From the NCBI RefSeq assembly GCF_000313135.1, contig NW_004457264.1, positions 1 to 31,853 on the forward strand: a stretch of DNA of 31,853 nucleotides, in the 5' to 3' direction. Shown piece after piece: positions 1 through 10,526 of the stretch (position 1 is its first letter; each line of letters opens with the position of its first letter). A program made the position numbers and the translations under genes. Under the pieces are notes generated by a model. The model saw nothing but the letters and a program-made list of their open reading frames with translations, was not told where the DNA came from and did not search any database. Source of the stretch: Acanthamoeba castellanii str. Neff (Eukaryota; Discosea; Longamoebia; Acanthamoebidae).

Positions 1-1260
1 GCGTACAAGAGTATAACGCCGGCCGACCAGACGTCGAGGGCCGTTGTTTGATAAGTGGAGCGCATCAGGACCTGTTGGAGAGGAGCGTTAGACAGGTGAA
101 CCAAGACGGTGATCGAGCACGCCTCTCTTGGGCGTCGGCAGCTTCGCGTACCTCGGGCGCCCGAAATCCTCGGGTTCCAGCCCTCCCTGCTCGCCGGCCA
201 TGCCCGCGCGCCTGCAGGAACGCTCTGGCAATGCTCCCACGCTCGCCAGCGGCCGATGTAACGCCAAGGAAGTTACGAACTGCGCCAAAGAACGGTCGGG
301 ACAACGAAACAAGACGCGTGAGAAATCCCCTCATACGGCCAACTGCCGTGGTACAAGGGAAAGAGCGAAGAGCAAAGGAGAAGGCCGTACTGTAATTCTG
401 CAAGGAGACATCGGAGCTGTTTTCGGCTTGGAGCACCTTGGACTCGTCCAGTTCGGCCAGCCCGAAGTCTACGAGCAGGAACTCGTTGCGCTCAATCGAG
501 TACAGAAAATTGCTGGGCTGTGATTGCGGCGAGAGGAAGTACAGCAGGATTAAGTACTCATGGGTCGGAGCGGGTGACGGTGAAGTTGTAAGTGGGCTTA
601 CCTTGACGTCGCGATGGATGACCGCGTGCCGGTGCATGTGGTGCAGCGCAGTGAAAAGCGAGTAGAGGTAAAGTCGTAGCTGATCGATGGTGAATCGGTT
701 AATGTACTCTTTGAACCTGGGCTCAACAAACACACATGACACGGGGGGTGAGTCACCAACTCGCACTACTGCCATCGTGCGGCCTGCTTACCGGTCATGC
801 TTGAAATAGGGCAAAACGAGAGTTATCTGGTCGGCCTCCCTCAACCCGCCAAGCAAAGGGAGCACGAAGTTGGTTCCTCTGGGAAAGTGGCGCAAGGTCA
901 GCACGTGCGCTGGCGGCGGCGGCGGCGGCGGCGGTGGTGGGAGAATGGGCAGTACCCCAGCAATTTAAGATGTCGTATCTCATTCCTGACGCGTGATGGA
1001 GAGGAAGTAGGGTAGAGTCGCTTGAGCGCTACGGCTTGCGTTGGGTTGGTGAGCGGAGCGGCCTTATATACAGTGCTGAATGTCCCTGTTTGCGGCCAAA
1101 CAGCGAGGAGGGATAGGCCACATGAGTACTAGTTCGCTCTCCGTACGAAAGAAAAGGAAGCGCGTGGGCGATGGGGGGACTCCTACCTTCTCCGATCTTC
1201 TTAATTACATGGTAACGGCCCTTGGTCTCGGCAAAATCAAAGGTCGGTTGGGTGGTTTGA
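1..1260 (-). CDS. CDC7: CDC7-type serine/threonine kinase (DDK catalytic subunit), 3' end cut by window
   Basis: Catalytic subunit of the Dbf4-dependent kinase, which phosphorylates MCM helicase in the nucleus to fire replication origins. Exons read in order on the minus strand give the glycine loop IGEGTFSTVYK (about 1200-1040), the VAIK-type lysine in ALKRL, then LVLPYFKHDRFKEY, the catalytic loop HRDVK joined to PSNFLY across an intron (exon ends 602, next begins 517), DFGLAE, and GTRGFRAPE ending at 152. The next exon, 71 to 1, gives VLMRSTYQTTALDVWSAGVILLY. HDRFKEY, PSNFLY and the GT-GFRAPEVL form of the activation segment are CDC7-specific rather than general kinase features. Mapped donors include 601, 790 and 151. 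The stretch 211-390 falls in the family's variable insert between DFG and APE and its exons are not resolved. The exon at 1260 has no start codon and needs an upstream exon (see next entry). The junction near 956/905 does not keep phase by one base. Confidence 0.88.
911..935. repeat. (GGC)n trinucleotide repeat in a CDC7 intron
   Basis: A run of GGC units on the plus strand (GCC on the sense strand) leads directly into the likely acceptor of the exon that starts near 906. Confidence 0.7.
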
Positions 1261-1353
1261 CTATGTACTAGGGGCGCCGTTCCTCCTGAGCGGTGGCGAC
1301 CAGGTCAGTTCATCCGAACAGCGCCAGTGGCCACCGGCCTCACGTTCGTGTAC

Positions 1354-2792
1354 CTTGGATCTGCCCAGCAGGAAGAGAGAAGCGAGGGGACGCGGCACAC
1401 GCCTCGCTGGAGTAGGAGCGGGGAGTAATGCCGGAAGTGGGGGCGCACGGAGCGCTCGTCGAAAGCGACGCCATCGGAGAAGCGTATGTGGATCTGTTCC
1501 CCGGACATGAATGCATCGCCCACCCGTCAGCAACCGAGTGGGCAGGTGATGGAAATGAAAGACGGGGTGTCTGTTGCAAGGGTGAGCGACCTGGGAGACA
1601 CGCCAGGGGTGTAGGCCGTTCCGCTGGTGGCGAGGCTGCTTGCGCCACCTCTGGCGGATCTTCTCCCTTTCCTCTTGGCGCTGCCGTCTCTGTCTTCCAT
1701 CGCTAGGGAGTCGACCGTCTGCATAGTGGGGGAATGCATTGACATTTCAGGTCGGTTCGTCAGCACTTGGTCGTCGTGTGCACTCCGCAGACCCAGCGGG
1801 CTGTGTACCGTGTGTTTCGCAGGCTGCTCGGTCCAAGGATTCCACTGCGCCATTCCCGAGGGCAGCGACGAGGGTGAGCTGCCCGGCATCATAAACTGGA
1901 GTTTGCATGAACGTCAGTACTCCAAGCGCCGCACTTTCACGGAACCGAGGAGTGGGCGAACGTCTACGCGTAGGCGTACCGGAGGACACACACTGGGCGC
2001 GATGGGATAGCCCGTCTGCTGAGTAGGGGCGTGGAGGATGGGCATGTGGCCGTACTGTGGCGGGTAGGCAAGGGGCTGGGCATAGGGAAGTGGTTGCGCC
2101 AGCTGCTGCATCTCCCTTCCCTCCAGGCCGTCCTCCTCTTCCTCCAACGGGCCTGCGTCCCCTCCTAGAAACGCGCTCCCAGAGCAAGTGAGGCTTCATG
2201 ATGGAGACAGGGGTCACCTTGCATTACCGGTGCATAACTTACCTTCTCGAAAGTGCGAAGGGAAGGTGCTCCCGCCGTAAAGATGTCGGGCGCTGCCAGA
2301 TGTTGCCGAATGAAAATGGGGTAGCGAGGAGTGGGCTGCCGAAAGGAGAGGTGGATGCATGAGGGGCGGCTGAATGGGCGTCATCTCGGCGTAGCCACCA
2401 GTTCGTGGTGTCAGCGAGACCTGTTCCATCTCTGCACTCAGGCCACTGTTGGATTCCACGTCCATCATGCGTCCTCTTTTGTTGTAGCGTCGCATATCGT
2501 CGTCGCCCTCATCGTCTCCCAAGTTCCTCAAGATGCTGAGGCCTTGTTCGCCATCTCCATCAAGAAGGGGCGGGCCGCCCAGCACGTCTACAATGTCGTC
2601 CGCGCCTCCATTCATGAGAAGGGGCGAAAACGAGCCCTGCTCTCCTCTCAGCGATCCTCCTGATCCTCCACCTCGCGTCATCGCCATCATCATGCCCATA
2701 TAAGATTCTGCTTCGCCTGAGGTCGTGGTGGACAGGGGGTCGGGCGATGGGCGCTGCTGGCCCACATTGGAGGCAAAGCCTCGTTTGTTCAT
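1354..2792 (-). CDS. Probable N-terminal exons of the CDC7 kinase gene (or a separate hypothetical gene)
   Basis: Open exons on the minus strand: 2792-2243 (starting MNKRGFASNVGQQ, rich in Gly, Asp, Met and Pro), then from 2164 (acidic DAGPLEEEEDGLEGRE followed by a Gln/Pro/Tyr-rich run), then from about 1896 (Ser/Pro-rich, with a basic patch KRKGRR), then an exon containing IHIRFSDGVAFDERSVRPHF and ending at 1354. The junction 2243/2164 keeps phase. The last donor, GTAC at 1353, is in phase with the acceptor just before the first kinase exon at 1260, and the other nearby acceptors are out of phase, so I favour one long gene. The sequence is mostly low complexity, with no recognised domain. 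CDC7 kinases usually have a short N-terminus, so this would be an unusually long extension. The junctions near 1890 and 1500 are not settled. An in-frame ATG at 2933 lies in an A-rich, non-coding-looking stretch. Confidence 0.5.
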
Positions 2793-3299
2793 CAATCCGT
2801 CAATTGTGAACTCGCACCACCTCCTGCTCTGTGAGCAATCGGCGATCCTGCCTGGTAGCTGATTACTCTTGATCTTACTTTTGTTTTTTATTTTTATTTT
2901 TTGGCGCTGCTTTTTCACAAAAATGTGAAGCATGCTGTGCTTCCATTAGGTCGAGATTCTATGAAATCCTGCGGGTAACCGGACCTCCCATTCGGCTTGT
3001 ATTTCGCAGCACTTCGTGGCGCGACCAAGTGGAAAGGGCACCGAGGAGCAGGAGGGAGGTCTGTGAACGCGCACGTCAGCCCAGAAGAGTCCCATGCTTC
3101 GTGTTCACGCGGCCAGAAATGGTTGGTATTTCAGGTATGGCTTGCGCTTTATCGACGTCCGACGATTGGTGGCTCATGAGGCCTTCTGTTTTTGGTCTCG
3201 TTGGCTTTTCTTTGGCGAAGGAGCGTCCTTCTTCAGCGCCAGCCCGAAGAAGATATACCAAGGCCTCTCCGCCGCACACCCGCATCTTTCCGCATCGAG
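2793..3299. promoter_or_regulatory. Divergent intergenic region
   Basis: About 500 bp between the minus-strand start near 2792 and the plus-strand start at 3300. It contains an AT-rich stretch (2870-2935) with T-runs on the plus strand. It probably holds both promoters. I see no defined motif. Confidence 0.35.
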
Positions 3300-5254
3300 A
3301 TGAAGTTTTCCACACTTCTCCTATGCCTGTTGGCTCTCTCAGCCTTCAGCGTCGTGTTGGCCGGTCGCCTAGGCGAAGGTGAGGGTGATCTTGACGCCTG
3401 CCTCCAGGGCCTTTCCGAGGACTCCCAGACCGAGGCCACCCTCGAGATCGAGCTTGATGCTCTCAAGGCCGAGTACGACAGCATCCGCCACGAAGTCGAC
3501 GTGTGGCAGTGGTACAGAGACGACAACCGAACGGACGCCATGGTCTGTCTCAAAAACCTCACCCTTTGCAACGACGCCAACGAGTTCAAGACTGTCAGCG
3601 TCAACGGCGACAAGAGGGAAGTCCACTACCGCGGTACGCCCAACTCGCGGTTCTTGGGTGGTCGGCGGTGGTTGTGGTTCCCTCACATCTTTCTTCTTCT
3701 CATTGTTGCTAGATGTTGAGCAGTTGAAGTTCAAACACCCGATCGAGAAGCACGAGGACGCGCTCAAGGCCCGCATCGCGGCGCTGGATAGGCACTTCGC
3801 GAAGGGCGGCGTAAAGCTCTCGCCCAAGAGGCACACTCGCGAGGTCCTCCAGTGCACCCTCGAACAGTGCATCGATTTCCGCGCCTCCAGCATCGCCTAC
3901 ATCAACAGCCTCGAGATGGCCATTGAGAAGTACCATCAAAAGATTTCCGATGTTAAGAACGGCGTCATCACCTGGTCTAGGTTTGTTTTCATCTCCCCCC
4001 CCCCAAATTCACATCCTCAAACCTGCGCATAAATTTATCTTAATTTTATGATCATCGACCCCAGGTTCTCGCGGCAGTACCAGGATCTTCTCAATGTGTG
4101 CCTCGCCACGCTCGACAAGTGCACCAGCGGCGCGCGTCTTCTGAAGATTTCCTACACCAACGGTTCGCCTCGAACGTTTTCGGCCAACGTGAATGCCGCG
4201 TGGGCCGGCCTCGGCGACAGCACTTTCTCCTTCGCCGCCTATGACGCCGAGCTGAGTGTACGTGTCGCTCTCTGCATCTTCTCTTAGCTCCACCTGCCTG
4301 GTGCACCCGTTGCCTGCGTCAACGCCAAATAACCATCGCCCTGGGCTGGGTCCTGTCCAGGCTCTGAGCACCGGAGACGACGTCGCCGTCGATGACGCGT
4401 TCAGCGGCACCAACCTCGACGGTCTCACGCTGACCGCATTCCCCGCCGGTAAGTTGAACATGCACTTGCGCGTTCACACGACCGCACTATCAGCGCGTGT
4501 TGCTTCGGGGCTGACCTGACCTGCTTCTTCTTGCCGTCGCCAGCTCCTCTTGCCGACGGCGAGAGCATCTTGCTCGGTAATCTTGAGGCCGACGCGACCT
4601 ACCACACCCATTTCAGCTACATCGCCACTCAGGTCAACAGCGCGTACCAGCGTACGACTGCCTGCGGCCACTGCGCCACCCCATCCACCTCCCCCCCCTT
4701 TCCTGACTGAACTCTTGCTCTTGCTCTCCTCTGCAGTGCCTCTGCCCGGAACCAGCCTGGTACTCTTCGATGAGGAAGGCAACTTCATCCACGATGCCTC
4801 CAGGGAGCCCAACAAGAGGGTACGCAACGTTGCCCCCCCCCAGTAGCAAGGAGACGAAGCGGTGGTTGTAAGCTCACAACAATGTTTCCCAATGGCGCCC
4901 GGACACCGCGCGCAGAGGAGCACCAGGGGCAAGAGGTACAACTGGCCCGACCTTGACTGCGGCGCCGAGGGCCACCCCATCCCCTTCGGCGAGCCTCACA
5001 TCAGGACTTTCCTCGCCACGTACGCCGTACACCGCTTATCCTGCTCTCTCTCTCTCTCTCTCTCGAGACATCTCTTGCTCGGCCACTGAGATTAACGGCC
5101 CCGTGCTGCTTCTTCTAGGGACCTCTTCTCCGAGGGCGCTATCGACTCCAACAACGGCGGCTACGGTGCCTTCACGGTGGAGGAGATCCGCTTCGTGGCA
5201 CCCTACCCTTCGTCCATCCCCGCGTCCGCCTTCCTGCCGGAGGGGGCAGTGTAA
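3300..5254 (+). CDS. Secreted protein of unknown family, 8 exons, 437 aa
   Basis: Exons: 3300-3633, 3713-3980, 4065-4257, 4361-4448, 4544-4651, 4737-4819, 4916-5019, 5119-5254; the sum is 1314 nt and all junctions keep phase. The N-terminus MKFSTLLLCLLALSAF followed by a short polar site is a clear signal peptide, so the product should enter the secretory pathway. Cysteines are spaced through the first half (DACL, MVCL, LTLCND, LQCTLEQC, NVCLATLDKC), which suggests disulfides. N-glycosylation sequons include DNRT and KNLT. Residues about 30-180 look helical. The second half (from SARLLKIS) alternates short hydrophobic stretches in a beta-rich pattern and includes TFSFAAYDAEL, LFDEEGNFIHD and FTVEEIRFVAP. 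There is no membrane anchor or GPI-type tail. I do not recognise the family and assign no function. The start is chosen because it is the first ATG and gives the signal peptide directly. Confidence 0.82.
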
Positions 5255-5562
5255 GAAGGACCACCCGGAGTGCTGCTTCTGTCGTGAAAGGCCTCCCTGT
5301 CTCTTTCTCTTTCTCGCTCTCTTTCTTTCTGTGCTTCTGCGCCAGAACAATACGACACTGCGTTCCTTCTCGCTGCTTGCTCCACCGTGAGACGATGAAG
5401 CAATGTTGATTGATTGGGGGGGGGGTATGAGCGAGGAAGAGGAACGATGAAGTAGACTCTGGTAGAGAAGTGAAATTCGCAGGATTGAGGAGGAACTCGC
5501 AAGAGAAAAGAAGGAGGGAAGTGTAAAAACGACTTGTAAGTAGAGAAGGAAGAGGATGGTGA
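5255..5562. other. Convergent intergenic region
   Basis: About 310 bp between the stop codons of two convergent genes. It contains CT/TTTC-rich sequence around 5295-5330 and a G-run near 5417. It would hold the 3' untranslated regions of both. No gene is seen. Confidence 0.4.
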
Positions 5563-8500
5563 TTATGCTGTGGGAAGGCAGGTGTGGCTGTCCTGTTGTT
5601 GTGGTGGTTGGAGTTCGGCGTCGTCCTGGCGCGCTGTGATCGGCATGCAGTGGTGCGTCACCACCCTTCTCACCGGGATCCAAAGGCCTGGCGCAGCGAA
5701 GAGGAGGTTAGCCAGAGTCACGGCGATCGTAGGGAGAAGGTGGTGATTGCGCGGGCAGGGGTACCTATCCAGAGGCGATAGAGGATCTGTCCGATGAGGC
5801 GGGTGGTGAGCGTCGTGTAGAGGACCACGCGATCGCAGATGGCCTTGTCCAGCGACACCGCATAGCCCCACGCCAGGAACGCCTTCAAAAAATGGTGCAG
5901 CTGCTTGCCGGCCTCCGCTGTACCCATCTGGTACATACCCTGCAAGTGCACAACGTGTGCGTAAGACACATGCGTGGTGCGTGTGCGGTTGTATGTGTGC
6001 GGTGCGCGCGGTGGTGTGTGCGATGATGTGCATGCGCGTACCTCGATGCCGTTCATCTCCTTGAGGATGGCCATGAAGATCTTCCGATTCCAGGCGGGCA
6101 GGAAGGGCTCCAGGAGGAAGAGGAAGAGGAGAACGCAGCACACGACGGCGAGGCGGAGGCACAGGCACAGGAGCCACCCGAGCACGATCACACCCGTCGA
6201 GGGGAGGAGCGACATGGAGAGGAAGAGGAGGTTGAGGTGGTTGAAGAGACCGCCGAGTGGCCCGAAGGCAGCACCGGTGGCGGTGCCGGCGGGCTGTTGG
6301 TGCTGTGGCTGGGCGTGCTGGTGGAGAGCGTGGTCGGCACCGAGGGCGCCGTCAGCCCCGAGTAGTCGTCCGGGTGCGGCAGTCGATGCGGCGGAGAGGT
6401 CCAGGTAAGGGAACCCATAGGGGTTATAGAGGAGGAGGAAGAAGGAACATAGGACCTGTCGTCGCACGCACACGCACACGCACAAGAACGCACACACGGC
6501 ACGACACCACACACGCACACGAAAGGTGAGTACGAGGGACGGGAGCGCACGCGGAGAGTGTGTGTGGAGGGAAGTGAGAGAGGAGAGAGAGTGGTACATA
6601 GAAGAAGAGAAAACAGTGGGAGGCGATACGAAGAGCAAGCGCGTCGCGTCCTGGCCGGGTCCCTGCCGTCGCGTGTACAAGTTGTTCGTCGCCGACGGCC
6701 CCCGGCCCTCATCAAAAGGGCTCTCCCTGCTTCTCAGTCGCTGATTCTCAGACCTGCCGCGAGAGACCGAGGGTCAGACACCAAACACGCGTGGCACAGT
6801 GTGCGGTGGTGTCGTGTGTGTGCGTGTGTGTCGCGCGCGCGTGCGGTGGTGCGTGTGCGGCACCTGAGTTGCGTGAGTTCGGATTCAAGGGTTTGGATGT
6901 AGTCGCAGGCCGACTGGAGAAGGATGGCCTTGGTCGGTCGCGTGGGCGCTGTTCGGAGCGAGGGCACGCAGGACTGGAGGCGGTAGAAGAAGTTGGTGAG
7001 CTCCTTCCGCCTCTCGCGCTCGAGCGCCACCTTCTTCTTCTTTGCCGCCGCAACGTCGCCCGCACTGCTACATTTAGCGTCGACAAGAAGACTATCATCA
7101 GCTCGAGCAAACAAAGAACGAAAGGGAGTGGTTGGGGGGGGGAGGTGGCAAGTTTGTCTGTCGCTTTACCTTCGCTTTCGCGATCGAATGCCTGCCTGCC
7201 CGGCGACGCCTTCGTCTTCGCTCCTCTTGCGGCGCTTCTCGCCGCGGCCCTCCTTGTCCTCCTCGTCTTGGTCGTCGTCGTCATCGTCGTCATCGTCGTC
7301 GTTCCACTCGCCTCCCTCCGATCCCTCCTTCTCGCTCGCGGCCCGCTGCTCCTCCTTGACCGCCTCCCTTGACGCCCCCGATCCGAGCTTGGCGTCGCTG
7401 CTCCGCCTGAGCTCCGACACCGAGGCCAGGTCGGCCGAGAAGGTCGGCAGCGACGACGACGAGAAGGAGGGGAGCTGTTGCGTCGAGCCCACGACCGAGG
7501 AGGCGGACGGGTACGACGAGAACGAAGACGACACGCCGGCGGCGGGCGGGTAGGCCGGGTAGGTGGTCACCGCCGTCACCGAGCCGTCGTGGGTCGCCAA
7601 GTCCTGATGCGACACAACCCCCCCAATTGCAGGCGTCAGTCAAGTGCGTGGGCGTGTGCGCGTGCGCGCGCAGTGGTGCGTAATGGGGGGGGGGGCTGAG
7701 TGTGTGCACGGACCCATGCCGAGTTGGAGGTCGATGGGTACTGCTGTGGGCTGGAGGAATGGCCCAGGTGCAGCGCGGGAGCAGAGGTGTGGTGTCGCCG
7801 CGGGAAAGCTTGCATGGGCACGTGCTGGGTCGCCGCCGCCCTGCCCAGCTGGTGTCGCAACAGGTGGTGCATCCCCGACGCGCTGCTCGTCTGTACATCC
7901 GAAACCGCACGAACACGACACGACACACGCAGAGAGAGAGAGAGAGAGTCAGCATGTGCGCGTTGCAATGCAGGCTGGCGTGGTGCACGGGAGAAGGGAC
8001 TGGACCTCGGCGAGCTGCATGAATCGGTCGTCGCCGGGCATGGAGTGCGGCTGCGCCCCGCCGTAGTAGTGATGGAGAAGCGGGCTCGAGCGGTCGTTCT
8101 CCTGCTTGATGGGGAACGAGGCCGGGCCGCTTCCCCCCACGGCGGCGAACAGCTGCGGCTGTCCACCGGTGCTCTGGCTCTGGTGGCGACTGTTCGAGTG
8201 GTGGTGGTGGGCGGAGTTCCAGTCCGCGTTGTCGCTGCCCCAGCCGGCGCCGTGGCTCTCCCTACGCCAAGACCGCGGGCCATCAACACCAACAACGACG
8301 GTTAGCCACAGTAACGAAAGTTGCAAGCATTATTGTGAGTTTCGGACATAAATAAATATTACCACATAGGAGATGTAATGCAATGTGTGCCGGAGTATAA
8401 AGACTCGATTGTTCCAATAACAGGACGAGAAAAGTTTAAGTTGTGGTCATATTCAAGTAATTGGTGAGTGGAGTGCTGAAAAGGCGGGGGAGAAAGAAGG

Positions 8501-9592
8501 TTGGGGTACCTTGTTGTGGAGGGGTTGACGATGGTCACGAGGGGCAGCGAAGGGGACGATGAAGAGGGGTCGGTGGCGGTCGCGGTGGTGTTGGTGGCGG
8601 TGCCGGTCTGCGTCACGGTGGGCGACGAGCCGACGGCATCCTGCGACGACGAGCTCTCCAGGAAGGCAAAGTCGCGCTCCACTTCTTCAATCGATCTGTA
8701 GGTGTCCTGCTCGTGTTGGTGTTGGTGAAGGTGGTGGTAGTGGTGCATCGTCAGCATGACGGCGTCGGGCGGCCAAGGTGTCGTTGGAGTTGTTCTTTGT
8801 TGTTGGCGAGAACAGACGAACAGACGAACAAACAACACCGTGCAGTTTCGGCCACTCGCAAGGCGGGAACGGAGCTAATGAGACGCGGGTGGCGCAGATT
8901 TGGAGCCAGGGGATATTTCGTAAATTCATGACGGGACGATCGGACCAATGGCAGCGCAGTAAAAATAAAAAAAGTGCAATAAATTCGGCCACAGCACCAC
9001 ATCTACATAAACGCAAACAAGACACTGATGGTAATTATCAAAGAAAAGTTACGAGAACCCAAGAACCGCCCAACACCAGTAGGCCCAGGTGTAGAGGGTG
9101 TACCGTTTGCATGGCCTGACCACCAGACTCAGTGGCCCGCGGCTCTGCTTGGCCGGAGCCCCAAGCCCGCCGGGACAGCTGTTGCTGTTGCTGTTGATCC
9201 GCCGCCGATCCAGTGGCGAAGTAAGAGGTCCGCGTCGGCGCGGCGCCGTGGTAGTGGTGGCCGAAGGTTGTCGCCGGAGCTTGTCGGTGGTGCTGGTGCT
9301 GGTGCTGGTGCTGGTGATGCTGGTGTTGGTGTTGGTGGTGCGCATGTTGTTGATGTTGGTGGTAGTGGAAGTGCGGGTGAGTGGGGGTCGGTAGCTGATG
9401 TACGCGCGAGGTAATGGAAGTGTGCGCCAACGGCGTCACAGAAGAGGGCGAGGAAGAAGATGGGGCCGGGGAGGGGGAGGAAGTGGTAGAAACGGAAGCT
9501 GCAGCCGTCGAAGGCTCGACCGCGGCAATTGCGGAAGACGCTTGGCCCTCGCCTTCCGCCTCCGGAAGGAAGTCACCAGTTTTTGATGCCAT
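5563..9592 (-). CDS. Sterol regulatory element-binding protein-like membrane-bound bHLH-Zip factor
   Basis: Predicted exons: 9592-9104, about 8770-8510, 8261-8006, 7890-7714, 7603-7170, 7067-6864, 6753-6630, 6455-6042, 5939-5765, 5687-5563; phases agree from 8261 onward. The N-terminus is Ser/Pro/His/Gln-rich with a possible acidic activation segment (YRSIEEVERDFAFLE). Then come an Asp run, basic clusters KRRKRS and RSRKR, and a bHLH (KVALERERRKEL ... LLQSACDYIQTLESEL) with a short zipper (LTQLRSENQRL). SREBP hallmarks follow in order: DATR before helix 1, a Leu-Cys pair and an Asn-Pro motif in helix 1 (RLLFVLCSFFLLLYNPYG), a roughly 48-residue loop with GRLLG as a possible site-1 cleavage site, and a long second hydrophobic segment. 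The C-terminal domain matches SREBP at SLDKAI and ILYRLWIGLW (mammalian LLQRLWVGRW). Expected role: an ER-anchored precursor released by two proteases to activate lipid genes. Odd points: Arg replaces the SREBP-specific Tyr of the basic region, and the C-terminal domain is very short. Confidence 0.85.
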
Positions 9593-10526
9593 CAAGATGG
9601 AGTGGCGCGGCGAAGAAAAAGAAAGATGCCGGGTGGTGATGTGATGTGTTGAGTTCGCTATCGAACCCTCGTGAGCGCGTCGGTGACCGTTGGGAGCCCC
9701 TCCGGAGAAGGGTGGTGACGGGAGGGGACGAGGTCCGGGGTGGTCGTGAAAACCGCGGGTTGGCCGGCAAGGAAGGGAAAGGCGAGTGCGTTCCCTCTCT
9801 ACTCGTTCTTCGCTGACGTTAGCTTCTCCTTTCTCTCAAAGTCCGGCTTCTTGCCACTTCACTCGCTCGCTGACACTCTCAAGCTCGGTCTGTCGCACAC
9901 CAAAAAGATAATACAGAAAAATGAGTGTGTTGCTAGCGCCCGCGGGTGGGTCCTGTTCAAACGAGCGGGTGCACCCTGGCAAAGGCCTACGTTCCCCTGT
10001 CTTTTCTCCCCACTTGCCGAGGCCGCACTGGACGTTTCAGACTCGGTTCAAGTAAGCCTTCTCGAACAAGGAGGGGTTGAGAGCTCACAATCACAGGTGG
10101 ATATTTGAATCAAGGGTTATTTCTGGACAGGAGGTGCAATGCTGCGATTTCGTGTGAAACGCCCAAGCACATGACTCGACCTTTCATCCGATTTGCAGGA
10201 ACGTGAAGCGCTCTTTCGTCATATGATCTCCGATTCAAGCTTACAGTGAACCAATTGGATGCCCTTGCGCATCTGATTGGATAGGATTATTTCTATTTCT
10301 CCGATTTTGCAAGCACTCCGAACAGCCAGTGCACAATGTAGCAGGAGCAGCTTCACATTCTCTAACCCTAAGCTCACAATTGCCCGAGGAAGGGAGCTAC
10401 CCGGACCGAGGAGTCGTTCATAGAAGATCGGCTGTGCGGGTATCCCCGAGCCACCAAGCTAGCTTGCAACACGCGCGGGATTGTTGCGTTCTTTAGTGGT
10501 GTGACCGCAATGGTGCGGGACAGGGG
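9593..10526. promoter_or_regulatory. Upstream region of the SREBP-like gene
   Basis: About 930 bp between the PAQR stop and the SREBP-like start, both on the minus strand, so it should contain the SREBP promoter and the PAQR 3' UTR. I see no CACGTG E-box and no convincing sterol regulatory element here. An AAATGAGTG-type AT-rich patch lies at 9900-9925, and lower-GC sequence runs from about 10110 to 10330. No gene is supported. Confidence 0.4.

Noticed and set aside
2873..2933. In-frame ATG at 2933 extending the minus-strand exon
   Set aside because: The added codons are Lys/Ile-rich from an A-rich stretch unlike the flanking coding sequence, so it more likely lies in a UTR or intron.
5563..5690. 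Alternative GTGAGA donor extending the SREBP C-terminus beyond TAA 5563
   Set aside because: A good acceptor exists downstream (CCCACAG), but the sequence after it is low-complexity and UTR-like and runs toward the convergent gene. I kept the simple stop but cannot exclude it.
9630..9660. Sequence resembling a sterol regulatory element upstream of the SREBP-like gene
   Set aside because: The minus-strand ATCACCACCC is only a partial match to ATCACCCCAC, and the factor's basic region lacks the Tyr needed for SRE recognition.
9740..10108. 122-codon plus-strand frame upstream of the SREBP-like gene
   Set aside because: No family similarity, no splice context and weak wobble bias. It sits in the presumed promoter.
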